NCBI RefSeq assembly: GCF_020991275.1
Contig: NZ_JAJLQY010000001.1
Location: forward strand, 496,001-560,000
Reading direction: 5' to 3'
Source of the DNA: Actinocorallia sp. API 0066
GTDB lineage: Bacteria; Actinomycetota; Actinomycetes; Streptosporangiales; Streptosporangiaceae
DNA: 64,000 nt
Shown piece after piece: positions 16,169 to 24,559 of the stretch (position 1 is the first letter of the stretch; every line of letters starts with the position of its first letter). The notes under the pieces are model-generated. The model was given only the letters and a program-made list of their open reading frames with translations, was not told where the DNA came from and made no database searches. The translations under genes were made by a program, and so were the position numbers.

Positions 16169-17557
16169 TTGCCCGTCCTGACCGGTGTCCGTATCGCCGA
16201 GGGCCCGCTGTCGCGGGTGCCCGGCGCGCAGGTGCTCGCCGTCCCGCAGGGCGGTGATCCCGGCTTCGACACCGGGGCCGACCTCGCCGCGCTGCTGGAG
16301 TTCCACGAGGCCAAGGGGGAGGCGGGAGAGGTCGTCTCCGTCCCGGTCAGGGTGGAGGGCGAGTTCCGCGAGCTGCTGCTGTACGGGACGGGCGGCGGCA
16401 CCCCCGCCGACCTGCGCAAGACCGGCGCGGCCCTGGCCGGACGCGCCAAGGGCAAGGACGTGCTCGCGGTGATCCCGCCGGAGGGCGATCTCGCCGCGTT
16501 CACGGAGGCGGTCCTGCTCGCGGGGTACGAGTACAGCCTGAAGACGGGCGACGGCAAGAAGCCCGTCAGGGAGGTCGTCCTGGTAGGGGCGGAGCCTTCG
16601 GCCAGGGGCGAGGTGTACGCCCGTGCCGCCGCTCTCGCCCGCGACCTGACGAACACCCCGGCCAGCGAGAAGGGCCCCGCCTGGCTCGCCGACCGTGCCG
16701 TCAGCGCCGCCGCGGAGTCCGGCCTGTCCGTCCGCGTCTGGGACGAGGGCGAGCTGCGTGAGCAGGGCTTCGGAGGGATCCTCGCGGTGGGCTCCGGCTC
16801 GCCACGCCCGCCCCGGCTGATCCAGCTCTCCTACGCACCGGAGGGCGCGACCCGGCACATCGTGCTGGTGGGCAAGGGCATCACCTTCGACACCGGCGGC
16901 ATCTCGATCAAGCCGCCGAGCGCGATGACCACCATGAAGACCGACATGGCGGGCGGCGCCGTCGTCATCGGCGTGCTGTCGGCGCTGCGCGACCTGGGCG
17001 TCGGCGTGCGGGTCACCGGGCTCGTCGCGGCGGCCGAGAACATGCCGTCGGGCTCGGCGATGCGCCCGTCCGACGTGATCACGCACTACGGCGGCACCAC
17101 CTCCGAGGTGCTGAACACCGACGCCGAAGGCCGCCTGGTGCTGGCCGACGCGCTCGCCTACGCCGACAGCGAGCTGGCCCCCGACGCCGTCGTGGACATC
17201 GCCACCCTCACCGGGGCCGCCAAGGTGGCGCTCGGCCTGAGGTACGGCGCCCTGTTCGCCACGGACGACGCGCTGGCGCGGGAGCTGGAGGCGGCGGCGA
17301 AGGGCGCGGACGAGCCGCTCTGGCGGATGCCGCTCACCGACGACTACCGGCAGGCGATCGTCTCCGACGTGGCCGACGTCGCCAACATCGAGAAGCGCGG
17401 CTTCGGCGGCGGCTCGATCATGGCCGCGCTGTTCCTGGAAAAGTTCGCGGGCTCACGGCCCTGGGCGCACCTGGACGTCGCGGGCCCCGCCCGCGCGGGT
17501 TCGGCGGCGACGGCTTACGGCGTCCGCCTTCTGCTGGACTGGCTCACCGAGTCCTGA
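16169..17557 (+). CDS. pepA: Leucyl aminopeptidase (M17)
   Basis: 462 aa from a TTG at 16169 with GGGAGG upstream. The C-terminal catalytic domain carries the two-metal site: GKGITFDTGGISIKP (Lys and Asp ligands), MKTDMAGGA and the diagnostic NTDAEGRLVLADAL (Asp/Glu ligands and Arg). The N-terminal macro-like domain (about 1-160) is less conserved, as usual. The enzyme removes N-terminal residues from peptides in the cytosol. A strong hairpin separates it from the convergent membrane protein gene. Confidence 0.94.
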   Translation: MPVLTGVRIAEGPLSRVPGAQVLAVPQGGDPGFDTGADLAALLEFHEAKGEAGEVVSVPVRVEGEFRELLLYGTGGGTPADLRKTGAALAGRAKGKDVLAVIPPEGDLAAFTEAVLLAGYEYSLKTGDGKKPVREVVLVGAEPSARGEVYARAAALARDLTNTPASEKGPAWLADRAVSAAAESGLSVRVWDEGELREQGFGGILAVGSGSPRPPRLIQLSYAPEGATRHIVLVGKGITFDTGGISIKPPSAMTTMKTDMAGGAVVIGVLSALRDLGVGVRVTGLVAAAENMPSGSAMRPSDVITHYGGTTSEVLNTDAEGRLVLADALAYADSELAPDAVVDIATLTGAAKVALGLRYGALFATDDALARELEAAAKGADEPLWRMPLTDDYRQAIVSDVADVANIEKRGFGGGSIMAALFLEKFAGSRPWAHLDVAGPARAGSAATAYGVRLLLDWLTES

Positions 17558-17563
17558 AAGCGC

Positions 17564-17598
17564 GCGTCCCGCCGGTTCAGGAGTCCTCGGCGGGACGC
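17564..17598. terminator. Bidirectional hairpin between pepA and the convergent gene
   Basis: GCGTCCCGCC (17564-17573) and GGCGGGACGC (17589-17598) form a perfect 10-bp stem with a 15-nt loop, covering the stop of the minus-strand gene. No T-run. Confidence 0.75.
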
Positions 17599-18218
17599 GG
17601 CTTCTGCCGCACCACCTTGCGCCTCTTGGGCAGCCCGATCCTGCGGTCCTCGAACGGCGCGTCCGTGCGGCGGCGGACCTCCGCGATCACCTCGTCGGCC
17701 TTGACCGTCCACCCCGGCAGCGTCGCGACGTTCCACCGCAGCACCGGCACCCCGGGCAGCCCCTGGGTCTTGACCATGAGCATCTCCGCGCCCGCGGTGT
17801 GTCGGGCCTGCGGGCTCTCCTCGACCGGCAGGAACGCCAGCTGGTGCGCGAGGCCCCGGCCCGTCGGGACGCCCTGGCTCCACGCGCACACCGCCGCGAT
17901 CTCGCTCCAGGGCAGCACCCTGTCCCCGGAGCGGGGGAGCGGCCACCGCGCCGGGATCCGCACCCCGTCGTCCTCCAGGACGAGCAGGGGACGCCGCCCC
18001 AGCAGATGCCCGAGGACGACCACGAGGACGGCCCCGAAGGCGACGATCCCGGTGGCGCCGAGGAGCAGGTACACGACGCCGCCGACGCTCCCGGGGTCGG
18101 TCAGCCCGCCCAGGAAGAACAGGACGGAGCAGCTCAGCAGGATGACGACTCCGAGGGCCTGCCCCGAGCCCTGAAGGGACGGACGGAGCCTTACCTCGGT
18201 GGGGGGAGTGGTGGTCAC
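17577..18218 (-). CDS. Two-helix membrane protein with PH-like C-terminal domain
   Basis: 213 aa, GTG start 4 nt after the O-methyltransferase stop, so cotranscribed with it. Two membrane helices (about 22-40 LGVVILLSCSVLFFLGGL and about 47-70) are followed by a beta-rich region with LLVLEDDGVRIPA and LPWSEIAAVCAWSQG, the pattern of bacterial PH-like domains, and a basic tail (LPKRRKVVRQKPRP). No enzymatic motif. The function is unknown; it lies in the envelope-stress neighbourhood. Confidence 0.65.
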   Translation of the reverse strand: MTTTPPTEVRLRPSLQGSGQALGVVILLSCSVLFFLGGLTDPGSVGGVVYLLLGATGIVAFGAVLVVVLGHLLGRRPLLVLEDDGVRIPARWPLPRSGDRVLPWSEIAAVCAWSQGVPTGRGLAHQLAFLPVEESPQARHTAGAEMLMVKTQGLPGVPVLRWNVATLPGWTVKADEVIAEVRRRTDAPFEDRRIGLPKRRKVVRQKPRPAEDS

Positions 18219-18222
18219 GGCG

Positions 18223-18843
18223 TCATCCTCGGAGCTTCTGGGCTATCAGGAGGCCGTCCCCGACGGGGAGCAGCAGGGGGATGAGCGTCTCGTCGTCGGC
18301 GATGAGGCGGACCACGGTGTCGACGCCGTGCGCGTCGGCGGGATCCGAGCAGGGCCGTAGGGCGTCGTCGAAAGCCACCACACCCCCGGGCCGCAGGAGG
18401 CGGAGCGCGGCGGACAGGTAGTCGGGGTACTCGCGCCGGACGGCGTCGCAGAAGACGAGGTCGTAGGCGGCGTCGGTGAGGCGGGGCAGCACGTCCAGGG
18501 CCCGGCCGCTGATCATCCGGGTGCGTCCGGCGGCGAATCCGGCGTCGGCGTAGGCCATCTTGGCCAGGCGCTGGTTCTCGGGTTCCACGTCCACGCTGGT
18601 GAGCACGCCCTGCGGGTGCATGCCGCGCAGGAGCCAGATGCCCGACACGCCGCATCCCGAGCCGATCTCCACCACGGTCCTGGCGTTGATCAGGGACGCG
18701 ACAAGGCGGAGCGCCGCCCCGCCGCCGGGGCCCACCGGGTCGGCGGAGTACTCCTCGCCGACCCTTCTGGCCTCGCGCAGCGGCTCATCCTCCGGGGACA
18801 GCCAGTCCCCGTAGGTCCGCACCTCGTTGATGGCCGCCTCCAA
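18223..18843 (-). CDS. O-methyltransferase (Rv1220c-like)
   Basis: 206 aa from a TTG at 18843; no ATG or GTG occurs upstream in frame. The N-terminus (LEAAINEVRTYGDWLSPED) matches the actinobacterial O-methyltransferase divergent from sigE. SAM-binding motif I is VVEIGSGCGVSGIWLL (about 57-72), followed by LTSVDVEPEN and DLVFCDA. The family methylates hydroxyls of small molecules with SAM and a metal. Substrate unknown. Its conserved place opposite sigE hints at a link with the envelope-stress regulon. Confidence 0.85.
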   Translation of the reverse strand: MEAAINEVRTYGDWLSPEDEPLREARRVGEEYSADPVGPGGGAALRLVASLINARTVVEIGSGCGVSGIWLLRGMHPQGVLTSVDVEPENQRLAKMAYADAGFAAGRTRMISGRALDVLPRLTDAAYDLVFCDAVRREYPDYLSAALRLLRPGGVVAFDDALRPCSDPADAHGVDTVVRLIADDETLIPLLLPVGDGLLIAQKLRG

Positions 18844-18884
18844 GCCCTGACATCTACTCCGCGCTGAAGACGATAGCGCCGTCG

Positions 18885-18911
18885 GGGAACGAAGGCGCGT
18901 TCCGATGCGTT
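18885..18911 (+). promoter_or_regulatory. ECF (SigE-type) promoter before sigE
   Basis: GGGAAC (18885-18890), 17 nt, then CGTT (18908-18911) matches the mycobacterial/actinobacterial SigE consensus (GGGAAC..CGTT), indicating autoregulation. GGAACG (18886-18891) and CGTTCC (18898-18903) form an inverted repeat over the -35 box. Confidence 0.65.
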
Positions 18912-18979
18912 CTAAAAATCATCGGTCCGAGGGAGCACGGTTCCTTGGCGAAGCAGGGGAAAGGGTGATCTGGGACACC

Positions 18980-19585
18980 ATGGCGGTCTCAGCGGTTCCG
19001 TACCAGGGTGCGGCGGGGAGGGAGATCGGCAGGGAGAACGCTCCCGCTGCCGAGTGGTCGCCCCCGTCGTGGGAACAGGTCGTGAAGGACCATTCCCTGC
19101 GCGTCTACCGGCTCGCCTACCGGCTCACGGGCAACCAGCACGACGCCGAGGACCTCACCCAGGAGGTCTTCGTCCGCGTCTTCCGTTCGCTCGCGAACTA
19201 CACTCCGGGCACCTTCGAGGGCTGGCTGCACCGGATCACCACGAACCTCTTCCTCGACCAGGCGCGGCGCAAGCAGCGCATCAGGTTCGAGGGGCTCGCC
19301 GAGGACGCCGCCGACCGGCTGCCCGGACGTGAGAAGTCCCCCGCCCAGGTGTACGAGGACACCAACTTCGACAACGACGTGCAGGCCGCGCTGGACGCGC
19401 TCGCGCCGGACTACCGCGCCGCCGTCGTCCTGTGCGACATCGAGGGCCTGTCGTACGAGGAGATCGCGGCGACGCTCGGGGTGAAGATCGGCACCGTGCG
19501 CAGCCGCATCCACCGGGGCCGGGCGCAGTTGCGCGCCGCCCTCGCCCACCGCGCTCCCGCAGAGAAGAAGGGGTCCACTCTGTGA
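18980..19585 (+). CDS. sigE: ECF RNA polymerase sigma factor SigE
   Basis: 201 aa from ATG 18980; GTG 18965, with AGGGGA upstream, would add five residues. Sigma region 2 is [19 protein letters not shown] followed by [19 protein letters not shown] (about 40-85), region 4 [18 protein letters not shown] followed by [15 protein letters not shown] (about 150-185), nearly identical in pattern to M. tuberculosis SigE. The sigma factor directs transcription of envelope and oxidative stress genes. The order sigE-rseA-htrA-tatB is conserved; a SigE-type promoter upstream suggests positive autoregulation and RseA should hold it inactive. Confidence 0.95.
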   Translation: MAVSAVPYQGAAGREIGRENAPAAEWSPPSWEQVVKDHSLRVYRLAYRLTGNQHDAEDLTQEVFVRVFRSLANYTPGTFEGWLHRITTNLFLDQARRKQRIRFEGLAEDAADRLPGREKSPAQVYEDTNFDNDVQAALDALAPDYRAAVVLCDIEGLSYEEIAATLGVKIGTVRSRIHRGRAQLRAALAHRAPAEKKGSTL

Positions 19586-20139
19586 GCTGCCTCGGGGAAC
19601 GTCTGACCGCGCTGGTCGACGGGGAACTCGACCATGACGAACGGGACCGGGCGCACGCGCACCTGGTGCTGTGCGCGACCTGCCGGGCCGAGGCCGAGGC
19701 GCTGCGCGCCGTCAAGCGCCGCCTGAGCGCCCTCGGTGGCACGGCTCCCAGCACCGACCTCATGGTCGGCCTGTACGCGCTCGGCCGGACGCCGTCCGCG
19801 CCGGTGCCCGCGCCCGATTTTCTGCAGGCCCTGATGATGACGGGCCAGAGCGACCTTCCGGACAGGTACCGCAGGCCGCGCGACACCCGTCCGGCCCGTA
19901 ACCCGTCGCCGTTCGGCTCGGGCCCGTACGGGCAGGTGCGCCGCCGGGTGCCGCGGGCGCGTTCGCTGGTGGTGGGCGCCGCGGCGCTGGCCGCGCTCGG
20001 CGCGGGCACGGCCTCCAGTGTCGCCCCTACGGCGGCGCGGGTGCCGAACGTCACCCCTTCGTTCACGCAGCAGGTCTCGGGTAGCAACGGGCTGACCCAG
20101 GTGCGGCTTCCGCGCCGTCTCGACGAAGTCAAGCGCTGA
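19582..20139 (+). CDS. rseA: Zinc-binding anti-sigma factor RseA
   Basis: 185 aa, GTG overlapping the sigE stop by 4 nt. The ZAS motif is at the N-terminus: [15 protein letters not shown] and [13 protein letters not shown] provide the H-x3-C-x2-C zinc site, with C3 upstream. A hydrophobic segment about 133-150 ([18 protein letters not shown]) may be a membrane anchor, followed by a polar tail with [19 protein letters not shown]. It binds SigE and releases it under redox or envelope stress (family knowledge). HtrA, the protease linked to this pathway, is next. Confidence 0.9.
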   Translation: MSCLGERLTALVDGELDHDERDRAHAHLVLCATCRAEAEALRAVKRRLSALGGTAPSTDLMVGLYALGRTPSAPVPAPDFLQALMMTGQSDLPDRYRRPRDTRPARNPSPFGSGPYGQVRRRVPRARSLVVGAAALAALGAGTASSVAPTAARVPNVTPSFTQQVSGSNGLTQVRLPRRLDEVKR

Positions 20140-20223
20140 GTACGGTTTAGGGTGCTTACGGCAAACACATGGTTCTTAGGCGACCATGAAGCCGTACATC
20201 TCAGGCTCGTCGAGGAGTGGGTC

Positions 20224-21825
20224 ATGACGGAGGAAAAGGGGTCGCAGGGGGCAGAAGAGGAGATTCCGGCTGAGCCGGTGTTCTCTCCGCCGGACGCTCC
20301 CGCCGCGCCGTCTGACAAGCTCGTCGTCTCACGCGCGGCGGCAGCCGCCAACGCCCCCCATCCCACGATGGTCGACGGCGTCGCCGCCGTCCAGCGGCAG
20401 GACTCGCCGTGGTCCTCGGGGGCGCAGCGGCTGCCGGAGGCGGCGCCGCCGCAGTACCAGGAGCACCCCCCGCAGTACCAGGACAATCCGCCCCAGTACC
20501 AGGACGCGCCCCCGCCGCCGCCCGGGTACGGCGAGGCCCGTCCGGGCTTCGCCCCCGCGCAGCAGGGCGCCTACTGGCCGGGCACCCAGCCCGCCGCCCC
20601 GCCGCAGGGGCCGCCGCTGATCCCCGGCATGGCGCCCCCGCCCCCGCCGCCGCGTCCCGGCGGCCAGGCGGGACCGCCCGGCGGCCCCGGCGCGCCCAAC
20701 TGGGCGCCCGTCCCGCCGACCCCGCCGTCGCGCAGGCGCGGCCCCGGGCTCGGCCTGTTCGCCATCGGCGCGCTGGTCATCGCGCTGTTGGCCGGATCCA
20801 TCGGCGCGGGCGTCACCGTCCTGCTGACGGACTCCGGCGAGGCCCCGTCGACGGCCGCGCCGGTCTCGCTGGGCGGCGGCAACGAGCAGCAGCAGCCGCG
20901 CGACCCCAAGTCCGTCGCCGGAATCGCCCAGAAGGTCCTGCCCAGCGTGGTGACGATCAAGGTGAGCCTCGGCAACGGGCAGGGCGGCTCGGGCACCGGG
21001 TTCATCGTCAACGGCGGCTACATCATCACCAACAACCACGTGGTGGAGGCCGGCGGCGGCGGGACCCCGCGCATCAACGTCGTCTTCAGCGACGAGAAGG
21101 AGGTCAGCGCCACCGTCGTCGGCACCTCGCCGGAGAACGACGTCGCCGTCCTCAAGACCCAGGGCGCGCACGACCTGCCCGCACTGGAACTCGGCGACTC
21201 CGACGTGCTCGCCCCCGGCGACCCGGTGATCGCGATCGGCTCGCCGCTCGGCCTCACCGGCTCGGTGACGACCGGCATCATCTCCGCCAAGGACAGGGTC
21301 GTCCCCACCGGCGACGAGGGCGGCAACGACGGCGGCATGATCACCGCGCTCCAGACGGACGCGGCGATCAACCCCGGCAACTCCGGCGGCCCCCTGGTGA
21401 ACGCGACCAACGGCAAGGTGATCGGGATGAACACCGCGATCGCCAGCCTCGGCCAGGGCTCGGAGACCGGCAGCATCGGCCTCGGCTTCGCCATCCCGAT
21501 CAACAAGGTGCGCCAGGTCGCCGACGCGCTCATCGCGGGCAAGACGGTCAAGAAGACGATGATCGGCATCAGCATGAACACCCAGTACCAGGGTGACGGC
21601 GTGCAGATCCTCGACTCCCCGCAGGGCATCGTCAAGGACGGTCCGGCCGACAAGGCGGGCCTCAAGCCCGGCGACCTCATCCTGAAGGTCGGCGACAGGG
21701 CCGTCACCTCGACGGACGCGCTCGTCGCGATCATCTCCTCGCACGCCCCCGGCGACACCGTCAAGGTGACCTACCGTCGCGGCGGCCAGGAGACGACCAT
21801 CGACGTCACACTCGGCCAGGGCTGA
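20224..21825 (+). CDS. htrA: HtrA/DegP-like S1C serine protease with PDZ domain
   Basis: 533 aa; ATG 20224 is chosen over an upstream in-frame CTG/GTG region because GAGGAG precedes it. A long Pro-rich cytosolic part (about 75-170, with three PPQYQ repeats) leads to one membrane helix (about 176-201), then the extracytoplasmic chymotrypsin-like protease with H272 (TNNHVVE), D306 (ENDVAVL) and S387 (GNSGGPL), and a C-terminal PDZ (GIVKDGPADKAGLKPGDLI). It degrades or processes damaged envelope proteins and may cleave the anti-sigma factor. Third gene of the sigE locus, 84 nt after rseA. Confidence 0.94.
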   Translation: MTEEKGSQGAEEEIPAEPVFSPPDAPAAPSDKLVVSRAAAAANAPHPTMVDGVAAVQRQDSPWSSGAQRLPEAAPPQYQEHPPQYQDNPPQYQDAPPPPPGYGEARPGFAPAQQGAYWPGTQPAAPPQGPPLIPGMAPPPPPPRPGGQAGPPGGPGAPNWAPVPPTPPSRRRGPGLGLFAIGALVIALLAGSIGAGVTVLLTDSGEAPSTAAPVSLGGGNEQQQPRDPKSVAGIAQKVLPSVVTIKVSLGNGQGGSGTGFIVNGGYIITNNHVVEAGGGGTPRINVVFSDEKEVSATVVGTSPENDVAVLKTQGAHDLPALELGDSDVLAPGDPVIAIGSPLGLTGSVTTGIISAKDRVVPTGDEGGNDGGMITALQTDAAINPGNSGGPLVNATNGKVIGMNTAIASLGQGSETGSIGLGFAIPINKVRQVADALIAGKTVKKTMIGISMNTQYQGDGVQILDSPQGIVKDGPADKAGLKPGDLILKVGDRAVTSTDALVAIISSHAPGDTVKVTYRRGGQETTIDVTLGQG

Positions 21826-21922
21826 TCCGGCCCGCTTCGGGCTGTCCCCGGGACGGCCCGGCGTGGATACTCTAAAGGGGCCGGGACGGCAGGAACCCGG
21901 CCCCCGCGGCATGGAGGCGCAG

Positions 21923-22279
21923 TTGTTCGATGTGGGTCTGTTCGAGGCGCTGGTGCTCGGCGTCATCGCCCTGGTGATCTTCGGAGACAAGCTGCCCACC
22001 TACGCCAAGGAGGCGGCGCGGGCGATGCGCCAACTCCGGCAGATGGCGCAGTCCGCGCAGAACGACCTCAAGGCGGGCCTCGGGCCCGAGTTCAACGACT
22101 TCGACCCGCGCGACCTCAACCCGAAGAACTTCGTGCGCAAGCACCTGTTCGAGGACGACGACCCGCTGGGCCTGAAGGACTTCGACAAGGACTTCGACGA
22201 CGCGTCCTCCTACGCGAACGAGTCCTCCAAGCGGCTGCTGGCCGACGAGCGCCCCCCGTTCGACGCCGAAGCCACCTGA
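21923..22279 (+). CDS. tatB: Sec-independent translocase subunit TatB
   Basis: 118 aa from the TTG at 21923 (GGAGG 6 nt upstream); this gives the classical start MFDVGLFEALVLGVIALVIFG. The single membrane helix (about 4-20), the FGDKLP hinge and the amphipathic helix AKEAARAMRQLRQMAQ define TatB; the acidic tail (EDDDPLGLKDFDKDFDD) is usual. With TatA and TatC, not in this window, it exports folded proteins. Position after htrA is conserved in actinobacteria. A strong hairpin follows. Confidence 0.9.
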   Translation: MFDVGLFEALVLGVIALVIFGDKLPTYAKEAARAMRQLRQMAQSAQNDLKAGLGPEFNDFDPRDLNPKNFVRKHLFEDDDPLGLKDFDKDFDDASSYANESSKRLLADERPPFDAEAT

Positions 22280-22290
22280 GCACAGCCATA

Positions 22291-22332
22291 ACAGAACCGC
22301 CCGCCTCCCTCGGGGGAGACGGGCGGTTCTGT
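22291..22332. terminator. Strong bidirectional terminator between tatB and mrp
   Basis: ACAGAACCGCCCG..CTCCC (22291-22309) pairs with GGGAG..CGGGCGGTTCTGT (22314-22332) with one mismatch and a TCGG tetraloop: a 19-bp stem between two convergent genes. Confidence 0.9.
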
Positions 22333-22346
22333 GCGTTCCCGGCGCG

Positions 22347-23483
22347 TCAGCGCCCGGCGGGCGTGACGCTGAGCTGCCTGCCGAGCAGGCCGCGGGTGCG
22401 CCCGGCCAGCGACTCGGCGATCCTCTTCAGCTCGGCCGCGGCCGGGGCGTCCGGGTCGGACAGCACCAGCGGCTTGCCCGCGTCGCCGCCCTCACGCAGC
22501 CGCACGTCCAGCGGGACCTGGCCGAGCAGCGGCACCCGGGCGCCGAGCGTCTTGGTGAGCTCGTCGGCGACGGTCTGGCCGCCGCCCTCACCGAAGATGT
22601 TCTGCCGCTCGCCGCAGTGGTCGCACAGCAGGTAGGACATGTTCTCGATGACGCCCGCCACCTGCTGGTGGGTCTGCGCGGCGATCGCGCCGGCCCGCTC
22701 GGCCACCTCGGCGGCGGCCTGCTGCGGCGTCGTCACCACCAGGATCTCCGCGTTCGGCAGGAGCTGCGCGACGGAGATCGCGATGTCGCCGGTGCCCGGA
22801 GGCAGGTCCATCAGCAGGACGTCGAGATCGCCCCAGTACACGTCGGCGAGGAACTGCTGGAGCGCGCGGTGCAGCATCGGGCCGCGCCACACGATCGGCT
22901 GGTTGCCCGGCGTGAACATGCCGACCGAGATCACCTTCACGTCATGCGCCACCGGCGGCATGATCATGTCCTCGACCTTGGTGGGCCTGTCGTCCACGCC
23001 CAGCATGCGCGGCACGGAGTGGCCGTAGATGTCGGCGTCCACCACGCCGACCTTGCGGCCGAGCGCGGCGAAGGCGGCGGCGAGGTTCACCGTCACCGAG
23101 GACTTGCCGACGCCGCCCTTGCCGCTGGCCACCGCGTAGACCTTGGTCAGCGAGCTGGGCTTGGCGAACGGGATCTCCTTGGCGGGCTGGCCGCCGCGGA
23201 GCGTCGTCTGGAGTTCCTTGCGCTGCTCGTCGCTCATCACGTCGAGCTCGACCCGGACGGACGTCGCACCGATCTTCGTGACGGCGTCCGTCACGTCCTT
23301 GGTGATCCTGTCGCGCATGGGGCATCCCGCGACCGTCAGGTAGACGCCTACGGTGACCGCGCCGTCCGCCGCGATGTCGATGCTCTTGACCATGCCGAGG
23401 TCGGTGATCGGACGACGGATCTCCGGGTCCTGGACCGTGGCGAGCGCCGCGGTCACCTGTTCAGTCGTCAAAGGGAGGGCCAT
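22347..23483 (-). CDS. mrp: Mrp/ApbC-family iron-sulfur carrier ATPase
   Basis: 378 aa from ATG 23483 (MALPLTTEQVTAAL). An N-terminal MIP18/DUF59 domain (about 5-95, PITDLGMVKSIDI and AGCPMRD) precedes the deviant Walker A SGKGGVGKSS (about 118-127), the LMDLPPGTGD motif and the CxxC of YLLCDHCGE (about 290) that binds a bridging Fe-S cluster. It assembles and transfers Fe-S clusters. In mycobacteria mrp lies close to the sigE-tatB block, as here. Confidence 0.93.
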   Translation of the reverse strand: MALPLTTEQVTAALATVQDPEIRRPITDLGMVKSIDIAADGAVTVGVYLTVAGCPMRDRITKDVTDAVTKIGATSVRVELDVMSDEQRKELQTTLRGGQPAKEIPFAKPSSLTKVYAVASGKGGVGKSSVTVNLAAAFAALGRKVGVVDADIYGHSVPRMLGVDDRPTKVEDMIMPPVAHDVKVISVGMFTPGNQPIVWRGPMLHRALQQFLADVYWGDLDVLLMDLPPGTGDIAISVAQLLPNAEILVVTTPQQAAAEVAERAGAIAAQTHQQVAGVIENMSYLLCDHCGERQNIFGEGGGQTVADELTKTLGARVPLLGQVPLDVRLREGGDAGKPLVLSDPDAPAAAELKRIAESLAGRTRGLLGRQLSVTPAGR

Positions 23484-23564
23484 GCGTCCATGGTATGGAA
23501 CGTGCGGAGTGCGGGCGAACGCGGGGCGCGCCCGACCGTGTCGCAACCGCAACCGAAGGGCGGC

Positions 23565-23591
23565 TTGCCGGAGTCGTGCCCGTTTTACGAT
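23565..23591 (+). promoter_or_regulatory. Promoter of the MarR gene, leaderless type
   Basis: TACGAT (23586-23591) lies 6 nt before the GTG at 23598, with TTGCCG (23565-23570) as a -35 at 15-bp spacing. No ribosome binding site is visible. Confidence 0.5.
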
Positions 23592-23597
23592 CACTAC

Positions 23598-24080
23598 GTG
23601 ACCGATGTCTCAACGCTCCCCGGCGCGACGATCTCCCCGCGCGACCTGGCCGTGTGGCGCACCCTGCTGCGGGCCCAGGTCCACATCTCGCGGCGGCTGC
23701 ACCAGGACCTGGTGTCGGCCCACGACCTTGCGCTCGGCTCCTACGACGTGCTTCAGCAGCTCGCCGAGCAGCCCGACGGACGGCTGCGGATGAACGACCT
23801 CGCGGACAGGGTGCTGCTGTCGCGCAGCGGCCTGACCCGGCTCGCCGACCGACTCCAGCGCGAGGGACTGCTCCGCCGCGAGTCCTGCGCGAGCGACGCG
23901 CGCGGGCTGTTCGCGGTGATCACCCTGGCCGGACGCGAGCGGCTCCAGCGGGCCACCGCGACCCATCACCGCGGCGTGCGCGAGCACCTGATCGACAGGC
24001 TCGACGCCGCCGAGATGGCCCAGCTTCGGGCGATCCTGGACAAGCTGGCCCCCGACTATCCGGTGGCGTTGTCGGCCTGA
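23598..24080 (+). CDS. MarR-family transcriptional regulator
   Basis: 160 aa, GTG start, probably on a leaderless transcript. The winged helix is clear: LGSYDVLQQLAEQPDGRLRM, recognition helix region LADRVLLSRSGLTRLADRL (about 75-95), and wing RESCASDARGLFAVITLAG. The C-terminal helix dimerises. Target genes are not evident: the upstream gene is divergent (mrp) and the downstream one convergent, overlapping by 25 nt (24056-24080). Confidence 0.9.
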   Translation: MTDVSTLPGATISPRDLAVWRTLLRAQVHISRRLHQDLVSAHDLALGSYDVLQQLAEQPDGRLRMNDLADRVLLSRSGLTRLADRLQREGLLRRESCASDARGLFAVITLAGRERLQRATATHHRGVREHLIDRLDAAEMAQLRAILDKLAPDYPVALSA

Positions 24081-24559
24081 CGGTCTTCGGACCGGTCCAG
24101 TTCCCTGAGCAACTGCTGGATCTCCGAGCGGATGAAGTCGCGCGTGGCGACCTCGCCCAGGCCCATCCGCAGCCCGGCGATCTCCCGGGTGAGGTACTCG
24201 GTGTCGGCCATCGTCCGCTCCGTCTGGGCCCTGTCCTGCTCGCCTTGGACGCGGTCCCTGTCGTCCTGCCGGTTCTGCGCGAGCAGGATCAGCGGAGCCG
24301 CGTAGGACGCCTGGAGCGAGAGCATCAGGGTCAGGAAGATGAACGGGTACGAGTCGAACCGCCACGCCGCGGGCATCAGGACGTTCCACGCGATCCACAC
24401 GGCGACGAACACCGTCATGTAGACGAGGAACCGGGCGGTCCCGAGGAACCGGGCGATCCGCTCGGCGGCGACGCCGAACGCCTCGGGGTCGTACCTGGGC
24501 CCGCGCAGGCTGCGCCGGGCCTCACGGGGCTGGTCGAGCCGGTAGCGGGGGGTCGTCAT
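24056..24559 (-). CDS. DUF1003 membrane protein
   Basis: 167 aa. Two membrane helices (about 44-62 LVYMTVFVAVWIAWNVL and about 75-98 FIFLTLMLSLQASYAAPLIL) and the motif LLAQNRQDDRDR followed by a coiled-coil-like tail define DUF1003. The ATG overlaps the stop of the MgtE-like gene by 4 nt, an arrangement common in actinobacteria, so the two probably act together in divalent cation handling or sensing (inference). The 3' end overlaps the convergent MarR gene by 25 nt. Confidence 0.9.
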   Translation of the reverse strand: MTTPRYRLDQPREARRSLRGPRYDPEAFGVAAERIARFLGTARFLVYMTVFVAVWIAWNVLMPAAWRFDSYPFIFLTLMLSLQASYAAPLILLAQNRQDDRDRVQGEQDRAQTERTMADTEYLTREIAGLRMGLGEVATRDFIRSEIQQLLRELDRSEDRQADNATG

